DNA from: Candidatus Pacearchaeota archaeon
GTDB lineage: Archaea > Nanobdellota > Nanobdellia > Pacearchaeales > GW2011-AR1
DNA: 16,681 bases
Reading direction: 5' to 3'
Assembly (NCBI GenBank): GCA_018304205.1
Contig: JAGVWR010000019.1
Span: 1 to 16,681 of the forward strand
Positions 1 to 5,152 of this stretch are shown one piece after another. The translations under genes were made by a program, and so were the position numbers. The notes below the pieces were generated by a model. That model saw nothing but the letters and a program-made list of their open reading frames with translations, was not told the DNA's origin and searched no databases. Each line of letters begins with the position of its first letter. Positions within the stretch are counted from its first letter, which is position 1.

Positions 1-54
1 CTTTCTAAAATTAAAGATGATAGGAAAATTGAAAGAAATATTATAAATGGATAA
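1..54 (+). CDS. Possible C-terminal tail of a truncated upstream gene
   Basis: Frame 1 is open from the window edge to a TAA at 52-54 and encodes 17 residues rich in Lys, Ile, Asp and Arg, like the tail of a soluble protein. It would be convergent with ftsY. Frame 2 is also open for 14 codons, so the frame is not certain and no function can be given. Confidence 0.28.
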   Translation, partial: LSKIKDDRKIERNIING

Positions 55-102
55 TTAGGTTTCTTCTTGTAGGGATGTTTTTTAAAACTATCTCAAAATT
101 AC

Positions 103-128
103 TATGTGGGAACAAAACTTCGCACATA
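103..128. terminator. Hairpin in the convergent spacer downstream of ftsY
   Basis: TATGTG and CACATA (103-108, 123-128) form a 6-bp stem, continued by GAA/TTC across a G-G mismatch, with loop CAAAAC. It lies just past the ftsY stop. A T-rich near-palindrome, GTTTTTTAAAAC, sits at 77-88. Either could end transcription from one or both sides. The termination role is inferred. Confidence 0.3.
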
Positions 129-136
129 TTTATAAA

Positions 137-1324
137 TTAGTTTAAACCTAAGTTCTTTAAAATATATTCTTTCTTAAATTCTACTAAGTCATTTAGTTCT
201 TGGCCAACTCCTAAGAAATAAATTGGTTTGTTTGTGACACTTGAGACAGAAAGAATTGTTCCTGCTTTTTCATCAACATCCGCCTTACTTAGAATTATTC
301 CATCTATTCCTATTTCTTCGTTAAATGTTTTTGCTTGATCAACTGCATCGTTTCCAGTTATGGATTCTCCTACGAAGATTTTTAGATTTGGTTTTGAAAC
401 TTTAACAACTTTTTCCATTTCTCTTAAAAGGTTAGAAGCAGTATACATTCTCCCAGCAGTATCTATGAGAACGGCTTTTATTTTGTTCTTTTTTGCGTAT
501 TTTATTGCATCAAAAGCAACGGCTGCTGGATCTGAGCCGTAAGAATGTTTTATTATAGGAATATTTAATTTTGAGGCATGGGTTTCTAATTGTTCTATTG
601 AAGCCGCCCTAAATGTATCTGCTGCACAAAGAACTGAAGAGATACCATTCTTTTTAAGATAGTGCGCTAGTTTCGCTATACTTGTTGTTTTTCCAGAGCC
701 GTTTATGCCAAAGAAAAGAATTATATAAGGCTCTAATGAACTCTTTATCTGTTTTAATAAATCTGGAGGTTCTATTAAGACTTTAAGAATTGAAGATTTT
801 AGTGCATTAATAATGGTCTTATCTACTTCTGATTTTTTTACTGAAATTCCAACAAGATCTTTTTCTAAAGAATCGCGTATTCGGTCAACTACTTCTAAAG
901 CTACATTGTTTTCTAGTAAGGTTATTTCTAATTCATAAAATATCTCTTCAAATTCTTCTTTCTTTAATTCGCGAGAAGTAAGTTTTTGTTTAAGTCTCGC
1001 AAAGAAGCCAAGTTTTTCTTCCTTTTCGAACTCTTCTTTAAGTTCCTCTTTTGGAGTCTCTATTTTCTTTTCTTCTTGAATTTCTTCTTTAATTATTTGA
1101 GATTCTGAATCTATTTGAGGAATGGCTTTTATTTCGCCAGAAGTTTCATGTTTAATATCTTCTAGGACTTGTTCAGATACTTTTCTTTCTTTCTTTACAT
1201 CTTTTGCTTTTACAACTTCGTTTTTCTGTTTTTTTCCTTTTCTAGGCTTTGGTTTTTTATCTTCTTTTTTATCTTTAGCGATTCCTAGCCAAGAAGAAAA
1301 TTTTTTCTTTAATGAATCAAACAT
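137..1324 (-). CDS. ftsY: Signal recognition particle receptor FtsY
   Basis: FtsY is the SRP receptor GTPase. It docks ribosome-nascent chain-SRP complexes at the membrane for co-translational insertion. Residues 1-104 form a Lys/Glu-rich charged region that opens with an amphipathic stretch (MFDSLKKKFSSWLG), the expected membrane-binding element. The N (four-helix) domain covers about 105-195. The G domain has the P-loop GINGSGKT (206-213), DTFRAAS (236-242), DTAGR (288-292), a GNDAVDQA box (324-331), SKAD (346-349) in place of the usual TKxD, and GVGQ (372-375). At 395 aa it is full length. The ATG at 1324 lies about 26 nt from a TATA box, so the mRNA is probably leaderless. It is divergent from apgM. 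The identification is secure. Confidence 0.97.
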   Translation of the reverse strand: MFDSLKKKFSSWLGIAKDKKEDKKPKPRKGKKQKNEVVKAKDVKKERKVSEQVLEDIKHETSGEIKAIPQIDSESQIIKEEIQEEKKIETPKEELKEEFEKEEKLGFFARLKQKLTSRELKKEEFEEIFYELEITLLENNVALEVVDRIRDSLEKDLVGISVKKSEVDKTIINALKSSILKVLIEPPDLLKQIKSSLEPYIILFFGINGSGKTTSIAKLAHYLKKNGISSVLCAADTFRAASIEQLETHASKLNIPIIKHSYGSDPAAVAFDAIKYAKKNKIKAVLIDTAGRMYTASNLLREMEKVVKVSKPNLKIFVGESITGNDAVDQAKTFNEEIGIDGIILSKADVDEKAGTILSVSSVTNKPIYFLGVGQELNDLVEFKKEYILKNLGLN

Positions 1325-1345
1325 AAAAATTTTAGATGTTTTAGG

Positions 1346-1353
1346 TTTATAAA
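1346..1353 (-). promoter_or_regulatory. TATA box for ftsY
   Basis: TTTATAAA is centred about 25.5 nt upstream of the ftsY ATG. This is the archaeal box A spacing to a transcription start at, or next to, the start codon. Confidence 0.65.
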
Positions 1354-1408
1354 GGATTTTATTGAAAGGTATTAGGAGAACTTATGCTTATGTTTTAGTT
1401 AGAGAAAC

Positions 1409-1416
1409 TTTATAAA
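1409..1416 (+). promoter_or_regulatory. TATA box for apgM
   Basis: TTTATAAA is centred 25.5 nt before the apgM ATG at 1438, implying a leaderless transcript. It is separate from the ftsY box 60 nt away, so this divergent pair has two promoters. Confidence 0.65.
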
Positions 1417-1437
1417 GAAAAAAGTAGTTTTTTATAT

Positions 1438-2679
1438 ATGAAAGGGGTATTTATTATTCTTGATGGGGCTGCAGATGAGCCAATAAGTGCTTTGGGAAAT
1501 AAAACTCCATTAGAAGTAGCTAAAACTCCACATCTTGATGAAATAGCGGAGAAAAGTAGGATTGATCATTGTTATACAGTTAAGGAAGGTGTGGCTCCAG
1601 AGTCTTCAAGTGCAGTTGTTTCTTTACTAGGATATGATCCAAACAATGTTCCTCGTGGGCCTTTAGAAGCTATTGGTGCAGGGATGTATCTAAAAAAAGG
1701 AGATTTGGTTTTTAGGACAAATTTTGCAACAATTGACGATTTAAAAGATGGAAATATATTGGATAGAAGGGCAGGAAGAACTTTGACAACAAAAGAAGCT
1801 AGGAAGTTAGCTAGAGAGGTTAATGAAAATGTAAAGTTACCATTTAAATTTGAATTTCTTCCGACAATACAACACAGAGGAGTTTTAGTTTTTAGAGGAG
1901 GATTTTCAGATAATATAAGTAATGCAGATCCAGGATACGGCAAAGGATTTGTGCTAAACACGCAAGGAAGTAAAATAGTTTTTCCTAAACCTCTTGATGA
2001 TGAAGATGATTCTAAATTATCTGCAGATTTAGTCTCGAGTTTCATGAGGCATAGTTTTGAAGTTTTAGAAAAAAGTAAAATAAATGAAGAAAGATCAAGA
2101 AAAGGACTTTATCCTGCCAATTTTATACTTTGCAGGGATGCTGGAAGCGAGATTATAAGGTTGAAAAAAATGAAAGGTAAATGGCTTGCTTTGGGATATA
2201 TGCCTTTAGAAATAGGGATTGCACGTGCTGCAGGAATGAATGTTTACAAGTTTAGATATCCTAAAATGAAAAAAATAGACGTTTATTCTACCTTGTATGC
2301 GGGGCTATACAGAGCGATAAAATATGCAGTAAGAATGCTTAAATGGAATAAAAATAAATATGATTATTTTTATATTCATATTAAGGAAACTGATACTCCA
2401 GGACATGATGGAAATTATAAGGATAAAGTAAAAATGATAGAATTAATTGATGAGAGATTTTTCTCTTTTTTAAAGAATTTTATAGGTGATGCAAGACTTG
2501 TAATAACTGCAGATCATACCACTTCATGCAAAAGAAAGGCTCATACTGATCAGCCAGTGCCTGTTTTAATTTATCCTGAAGAAAAGCATGAGAAGAAGAG
2601 ATTTATTGAAACGGAAGGCTTGAAGGGCAAAAAAATTATGGGAAGGAAACTTCTTGAAGAGACTTTACTAAAAAAGTAA
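1438..2679 (+). CDS. apgM: 2,3-bisphosphoglycerate-independent phosphoglycerate mutase, archaeal type
   Basis: This enzyme interconverts 3- and 2-phosphoglycerate in glycolysis/gluconeogenesis in the cytoplasm, using two metal ions and a phosphoserine intermediate. It belongs to the alkaline phosphatase superfamily. The sequence shows the N-terminal metal-ligand motif IILDGAADEP (D9), the nucleophile region PESSSAVVSLLGYDP (serines 56-58), the substrate-binding DRRAGR (109-114), QHRG (145-148), ETDTPGHDGN (317-326), TADH (357-360) and H369, all in family order. At 413 aa it is the usual length. The nucleophile region reads S-S-S-A where relatives commonly have S-D-[TS]-A; a serine remains at each plausible catalytic position. 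It has its own TATA box, and a hairpin follows the stop codon directly. Confidence 0.96.
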   Translation: MKGVFIILDGAADEPISALGNKTPLEVAKTPHLDEIAEKSRIDHCYTVKEGVAPESSSAVVSLLGYDPNNVPRGPLEAIGAGMYLKKGDLVFRTNFATIDDLKDGNILDRRAGRTLTTKEARKLAREVNENVKLPFKFEFLPTIQHRGVLVFRGGFSDNISNADPGYGKGFVLNTQGSKIVFPKPLDDEDDSKLSADLVSSFMRHSFEVLEKSKINEERSRKGLYPANFILCRDAGSEIIRLKKMKGKWLALGYMPLEIGIARAAGMNVYKFRYPKMKKIDVYSTLYAGLYRAIKYAVRMLKWNKNKYDYFYIHIKETDTPGHDGNYKDKVKMIELIDERFFSFLKNFIGDARLVITADHTTSCKRKAHTDQPVPVLIYPEEKHEKKRFIETEGLKGKKIMGRKLLEETLLKK

Positions 2680-2703
2680 AAAAACTAGATTATACTAGTT
2701 TTT
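2680..2703 (+). terminator. Hairpin after apgM, overlapping the GINS promoter
   Basis: AAAAACTAG (2680-2688) and CTAGTTTTT (2695-2703) form a perfect 9-bp stem with a 6-nt loop, starting 1 nt after the apgM TAA. The right arm ends in T5, as in an intrinsic terminator. That T-run is also the left half of the next gene's TATA box. Confidence 0.5.
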
Positions 2704-2708
2704 ATAAA
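2701..2708 (+). promoter_or_regulatory. TATA box for the GINS gene
   Basis: TTTATAAA is centred 24.5 nt before the ATG at 2729 but only 18.5 nt before the ATG at 2723. This favours 2729 as the start. The box overlaps the right arm of the preceding hairpin. Confidence 0.55.
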
Positions 2709-2728
2709 TTCTCTTAGTACGTATGTTT

Positions 2729-3289
2729 ATGACAAATTATGCGGACATGTATGAAATATTAAGAAAAGAGAAATTTTCTGAGACATTGCAGCTGCTTCCA
2801 AAGGGATTCGTGGAGGAGGTTGCCCTTTATTTTAGTGATAGAAAAAATCAGGAAGGTAGTGATGGAGATCTATTTCAGGACAGCATAATTAAGGCAAAAA
2901 AGCAACTTGAGAATTCAATATCTATTTTCAGGGAATTATTGTTAAGAAGGAAAAAGAAAATTTTAAATCTTGTTTTTATTGCTGCCGAAACAGGAATTAT
3001 GAAAAGAGATTATGAAAATATGCTTCCTGCAGAGAGAGAAATATTTGATAAATTTGTCAAGGCTTTTGAAGAAGGAGACAAGCAGATTAATAAATTGCTT
3101 AGTGGAAAAAAGGAAGCTGAAGAAAAGTTTAGATTAGTTATGTTTAATCAAGATGTAGAAGAATTTGTGGATCATGGTGGGAAGGTAATAGGCCCATATA
3201 CTGCTGGAGAACTTGCTAACATAGATAAAAGTGTAGCAGATATTCTTGTTTCTGGCGGAAAGGCAGGGTTTGTCGAGGAGAATGTTTAG
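2729..3289 (+). CDS. gins51: GINS complex subunit, Gins51 (Gins15) type
   Basis: GINS joins MCM helicase and GAN/Cdc45 in the archaeal replicative CMG complex. The alpha-helical A domain covers about residues 5-125, with the basic segment RELLLRRKKKILNL near its middle. A small beta B domain at the C-terminus (about 136-182) reads DVEEFVDHGGKVIGPYTAGELANI, then an Ala/Gly-rich segment ending GGKAGFV. This matches the family pattern of a GPY/F-x-x-G-[DE] turn followed by a Leu/Ala strand. A-then-B order is the Gins51/Sld5-Psf1 arrangement rather than Gins23. Length, 186 aa, is typical. The first ATG (2723) lies too close to the TATA box, so 2729 is preferred. The subunit assignment is family knowledge applied by eye. 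Confidence 0.85.
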   Translation: MTNYADMYEILRKEKFSETLQLLPKGFVEEVALYFSDRKNQEGSDGDLFQDSIIKAKKQLENSISIFRELLLRRKKKILNLVFIAAETGIMKRDYENMLPAEREIFDKFVKAFEEGDKQINKLLSGKKEAEEKFRLVMFNQDVEEFVDHGGKVIGPYTAGELANIDKSVADILVSGGKAGFVEENV

Positions 3290-3325
3290 CTTTAAGGATT
3301 AATTATTTTTAGTTAAATAAATTGA

Positions 3326-3389
3326 AGGATACTATTAAGAAAATAAAGAATATGGGAGTTATTGAAACAATATTCCTATAGTGTATCCT
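3326..3389 (+). repeat. Long imperfect hairpin A
   Basis: AGGATAC (3326-3332) pairs with GTATCCT (3383-3389). TAT/ATA extends the stem across a 2-nt bulge (3381-3382). Inside, GAATAT (3348-3353) pairs with ATATTC (3370-3375). The internal loop is lopsided, with 12 nt on the 5' side and 2 on the 3' side. It is followed by the pyrimidine tract, so it may act as a 3'-UTR or terminator structure for the GINS gene. Confidence 0.45.
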
Positions 3390-3402
3390 AATAATGAAAC
3401 TG

Positions 3403-3424
3403 CCTCTCTCTTTTTTCCTTTTTT
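3403..3424 (+). terminator. Pyrimidine tract with two T-runs
   Basis: Twenty-two consecutive pyrimidines include two runs of six Ts (3411-3416, 3419-3424). Archaeal RNA polymerase often terminates at T-runs, so this is the likeliest end for transcripts from the GINS gene. Termination is inferred. Confidence 0.4.
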
Positions 3425-3427
3425 ATG

Positions 3428-3478
3428 TCAAGGAACTTGACAGAAAACTCCACACTTTAGTGTGGAGTAGTTCCTTGA
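3428..3478 (+). repeat. Hairpin B with ACTCCAC/GTGGAGT core
   Basis: The lower stem is 10 bp (TCAAGGAACT 3428-3437 with AGTTCCTTGA 3469-3478). The upper stem is 9 bp (ACTCCACAC 3447-3455 with GTGTGGAGT 3460-3468), capped by TTTA. The two stems stack directly on the 3' side. On the 5' side a 9-nt bulge (3438-3446) separates them. The core and the one-sided bulge recur in hairpin C. Confidence 0.6.
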
Positions 3479-3484
3479 ACATTC

Positions 3485-3542
3485 AAAGCACAAGTGCCTT
3501 TTCAAACTCCACCTTTAAAGGTGGAGTGGCACATCATGCTTT
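3485..3542 (+). repeat. Hairpin C, sister of hairpin B
   Basis: The upper stem is ACTCCACC (3506-3513) with GGTGGAGT (3520-3527). The middle stem is GTGCC/GGCAC (3494-3498/3528-3532). The lower stem is AAAGCA/TGCTTT (3485-3490/3537-3542), separated from the middle stem by a CAA/ATCA internal loop. As in B, a 5'-only bulge (3499-3505) separates the core stem from the next one. It starts 6 nt after B ends. Confidence 0.6.
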
Positions 3543-3560
3543 TGATATAACATTATTGAC

Positions 3561-3655
3561 TTTCCAAAACAAAAAAATACTGTGATAGCTGCGGAACAGA
3601 CAAATAACAAAAGCATAGCAATTGGAATGAATAGGGTATCTTCTAGTTTTGGAAA
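3561..3655. repeat. Perfect 10-bp inverted repeat with 75-nt interior
   Basis: TTTCCAAAAC (3561-3570) is repeated inverted as GTTTTGGAAA (3646-3655). The 9-mer AAAAATACT also occurs twice in direct orientation near the arms (3573-3581, 3653-3661). This could be a long-range RNA stem or ends of a small decayed element. Confidence 0.4.
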
Positions 3656-3745
3656 AATACTCTAATTTTATTTGAAAAAATGAGATCTTCTTGGTGAATT
3701 TAAAATATGCAAAATGTTGATGATGAAAATAGAGTGGTCTTTAAA

Positions 3746-4276
3746 TTAAAAAAGTGCTTTTTCTAGATCAATTACTCTTTGTGCAATAATATTTGAATGG
3801 TTTATTGTTTCTGTAAGTTTGTCTTGTCTTGTAAACAGTTCCATTATTTGTTTTAGTTTGTTTTCTTGATTAAGCTTTTCCCAATTTGCAAAATAATCCG
3901 TGAAATTAGATCCATATATTGATAAATGTCCTGCTAATTTGGTGTTTGAACAAGCTTTTTTTATACCTTGAATAATAATATTTGGAGTTTGTTGTCTATA
4001 TAGCTCTCTTAATTCACTAAGGTCTTTGTAGCTTGCGGGAACAAAATTAATTCCATCACACCATACACACTGATATCTTTCTTTTTTTCTACCCATGTTT
4101 CTACCAACATGTCTTGAGTAGGAATGGCTTGAAATAACAAAGGAATTGCAAACATTACAATAAATCATGCCTTGAGAATTATGGCGCTCACAGAATGCGG
4201 CCTTGTTTTGCAAAATAATTTCTAAATCTTTTAGGATATTTGTGACTTGCAAAACTGATTGCCCGCTTTCAATCAT
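3746..4276 (-). CDS. Uncharacterised Cys/His-rich probable zinc protein
   Basis: This 176-aa protein is not recognised. The visible signature is C29-x-H31, C40-x2-C43, H51, H56 and C70-x2-C73. C40/C43 with H56 twelve residues later resembles the start of a C2H2 finger (IYCNVCNSF...SRH), but the usual second His is absent. C40/C43 plus C70/C73 would instead make a four-Cys zinc ribbon. A basic patch, RHVGRNMGRKKERYQ (55-69), suggests nucleic-acid contact. The C-terminal half (85-176) is helical and charged, without membrane segments. The ATG at 4276 lies 25.5 nt from a TATA box, so it is probably a leaderless single-gene unit. It sits between the structured spacer and the tRNA pair, an accessory-looking place. 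Confidence 0.75.
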   Translation of the reverse strand: MIESGQSVLQVTNILKDLEIILQNKAAFCERHNSQGMIYCNVCNSFVISSHSYSRHVGRNMGRKKERYQCVWCDGINFVPASYKDLSELRELYRQQTPNIIIQGIKKACSNTKLAGHLSIYGSNFTDYFANWEKLNQENKLKQIMELFTRQDKLTETINHSNIIAQRVIDLEKALF

Positions 4277-4297
4277 TTTCTTGCGTAGTTTTATCAG

Positions 4298-4305
4298 TAT
4301 TTAAG
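4298..4305 (-). promoter_or_regulatory. TATA box for the Cys/His-rich gene
   Basis: Minus-strand CTTAAATA is centred 25.5 nt upstream of the ATG at 4276. Confidence 0.5.
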
Positions 4306-4396
4306 AATTATTATGATAATCTTCTAGAGGTTTATTCGAACTGCGTTCTCATACTCCTGTTGGCTAGCAGCTTCGCCTTTGCTCAGCATACTAGAA

Positions 4397-4483
4397 AGCC
4401 TCCAGAGGGATTTGAACCCTCGACCTATAGTTCATTTGCTTTGCAGGTACAAAACTATTGCTCTACCCCTGAGCTATGGAGGC
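4397..4483 (-). tRNA. trnT: tRNA-Thr(UGU) with intron
   Basis: On the minus strand the acceptor arms GCCTCCA/TGGAGGC enclose a D arm (AGCTC...GAGC with AGGGGTA), an anticodon stem ATAGT/ACTAT, and a T arm GAGGG-TTCAAAT-CCCTC; the discriminator is T. A 15-nt intron lies after position 37. The spliced loop is TTTGTAA, so the anticodon is UGU (4449-4451), which reads ACA. The mature length is 72 nt. No CCA is encoded. It is divergent from tRNA-Val across a 53-nt spacer. Confidence 0.93.
4433..4447 (-). other. tRNA-Thr intron (bulge-helix-bulge, position 37/38)
   Basis: The intron reads CCTGCAAAGCAAATG on the minus strand. Exon TTTG (32-35) pairs with intron CAAA to form the 4-bp central helix. 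The flanking 3-nt bulges are TA|C and TG|A, cut by the tRNA splicing endonuclease after their second nucleotides. A CT-GCAA-AG mini-hairpin with a GNRA loop caps the intron. This is a canonical BHB. Confidence 0.9.
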
Positions 4484-4506
4484 GTAAATATACTGGGATG
4501 GGAACT

Positions 4507-4515
4507 CTTAAAAAG
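4507..4515. promoter_or_regulatory. Shared TATA-like element of the divergent tRNA pair
   Basis: CTTAAAAAG (CTTTTTAAG on the other strand) is centred 26 nt before the 5' end of tRNA-Val and 28 nt before that of tRNA-Thr. It is the only good TATA-like element at the right distance for either gene. Dual use is inferred from the spacing. Confidence 0.5.
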
Positions 4516-4536
4516 GTTTTGATACTGCTTTTTTGG

Positions 4537-4607
4537 GGCCCTGTAGGCTAATGGTAGACCGGATCTTTGACGTGGATCATGCGCAAGTTCGATTCTTGTC
4601 AGGGCCA
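4537..4607 (+). tRNA. trnV: tRNA-Val(GAC)
   Basis: The acceptor stem is GGCCCTG/CAGGGCC with discriminator A. The D loop is AATGGTA, the anticodon stem GATCT/GGATC with loop TTGACGT (anticodon GAC), and the T arm GCAAG-TTCGATT-CTTGT. The total is 71 nt, with no intron and no encoded CCA. Oddities are a C12-A23 mismatch and a T-G pair in the D stem, a G-T pair closing the T stem, and G37 where A is more usual. It still folds fully, so a functional tRNA is likely. Confidence 0.88.
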
Positions 4608-4648
4608 TTAAATTTTTGATTAATAAAAAACTTTAAATAGTTCTGTAA

Positions 4649-4656
4649 TTTATATA
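4649..4656 (+). promoter_or_regulatory. TATA box of the envelope operon
   Basis: TTTATATA, within the 13-mer TTTATATATTATA, is centred 23.5 nt before the ATG at 4676. The same 13-mer recurs before the 621-aa gene at 5739. A second TATA-like site, TTTAAATA, lies at 4632-4639. Confidence 0.6.
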
Positions 4657-4675
4657 TTATAAATCGTATAATAAC

Positions 4676-5152
4676 ATGAAAAGAGAATTTGTTATCGGGT
4701 TTGTCTTTTTGGTTTTCGTTTTATTTGTATATATGGCTTCTGGAAGTGAATTAATGACTGTTGAAGCAGATATTTTTGTTCCGGGTGACGTAGTAAGCAT
4801 TGAAGTTCCTGATAGTATTTATCTAGGAAATGTAACCTATGGATTTGAATCGGCAACTGATGAGTATAAAATTTTTGTTAATAATACTGGAACGGTAAAT
4901 GCTACCATAACTCCAATGTTAATTAATTCTTCAGAGCAAATTTTTAGTCATCTTTATTTTGGTAGAATTCTTTCTGATAATTTTGAAAGAATCGGTAATT
5001 GGAGCTTGGAACTTGAGAAGCCGGCAGTATTTCCCGGGTTCAAAAGCAGTTCATTTTATATTAAACTGGATTTGAAAGACTTTTCAGGAGATTTGAATAA
5101 TGATCTGGTTGGGCATAAAACACAGGTTGAATTTATCGCTGTTGCTTCTTAG
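4676..5152 (+). CDS. Secreted Ig-like protein, first gene of the envelope operon
   Basis: This 158-aa protein was not recognised as a named family. It begins with a hydrophobic signal peptide or anchor (residues 1-24, KR near the start, ending about SGSE). The rest is beta-rich, with a VPGDVVSIEVPDSIYLGNVTYGFE segment typical of Ig-like extracellular domains. Five N-x-[ST] sequons (N52, N69, N75, N84, N108) are compatible with archaeal N-glycosylation. There are no cysteines and no C-terminal anchor, so it is either released or held by its N-terminal helix. It heads an operon with three further exported proteins; its end overlaps the next gene by 53 nt. It is probably a structural surface component, by context only. 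Confidence 0.85.
   Translation: MKREFVIGFVFLVFVLFVYMASGSELMTVEADIFVPGDVVSIEVPDSIYLGNVTYGFESATDEYKIFVNNTGTVNATITPMLINSSEQIFSHLYFGRILSDNFERIGNWSLELEKPAVFPGFKSSSFYIKLDLKDFSGDLNNDLVGHKTQVEFIAVAS
5087..5090 (+). promoter_or_regulatory. Shine-Dalgarno site of the 211-aa gene
   Basis: GGAG lies 9 nt before the ATG at 5100, inside the upstream gene. It supports 5100 as the true start and therefore the 53-nt coding overlap. Genes that begin transcription units here lack such a site. Confidence 0.6.

Larger units (their letters stand above)
3290..3745. other. Structured 456-nt convergent spacer without a recognisable gene
   Basis: This spacer lies between convergent genes. It contains three long hairpins (3326-3389, 3428-3478, 3485-3542), a 22-nt pyrimidine tract (3403-3424) and a 10-bp inverted repeat (3561-3570/3646-3655). 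No open frame looks convincing, and no motif of RNase P RNA, SRP RNA or box C/D RNA was found. The tandem hairpins could be REP-like repeats, remains of a mobile element, or a non-coding RNA. A TATA-like TTAAATAA at 3313-3320 would allow transcription from about 3342. Confidence 0.6.

Noticed and set aside
1375..1396. AGGAG followed by ATG in the ftsY-apgM spacer
   Set aside because: The frame is only four codons long and precedes the apgM TATA box.
1572..2045. 157-codon minus-strand frame inside apgM
   Set aside because: It is antisense to a clear mutase coding region; similar long antisense frames in ftsY, the 621-aa and the 1973-aa genes were dropped for the same reason.
3428..3542. H/ACA guide RNA, because ACA follows hairpin B
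   Set aside because: The internal loop is one-sided, so there is no pseudouridylation pocket, and hairpin C lacks a correctly placed ACA.
3394..3585. 63-codon open frame in the structured spacer
   Set aside because: It runs through both hairpins B and C, has a pyrimidine tract at its start, and its composition follows the inverted repeats rather than a protein.
3546..3659. Open stretch with protein-like content (VIAAEQTNNKSIAIGMNRV)
   Set aside because: It has no start with promoter or SD and overlaps the inverted repeat. It could be a gene remnant, but 38 codons are common by chance here.
3716..3724. TGATGATGA resembling a box C of a C/D guide RNA
   Set aside because: No CTGA box D was found within the usual distance on the same strand.
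3290..3745. CRISPR array or RNase P/SRP RNA in the spacer
   Set aside because: There are no regularly spaced direct repeats and none of the conserved core motifs of these RNAs.
4316..4396. Possible second tRNA or structured RNA 3' of tRNA-Thr (GAAC-GCA-GTTC, CTGAGCA/TGCTAG hairpins)
   Set aside because: No acceptor or T stem can be completed, and the hairpins are only 4-6 bp.
4360..4551. 63-codon plus-strand open frame containing PPEGFEPSTYS
   Set aside because: This is the usual false translation across the antisense strand of a tRNA; it covers tRNA-Thr and part of tRNA-Val.
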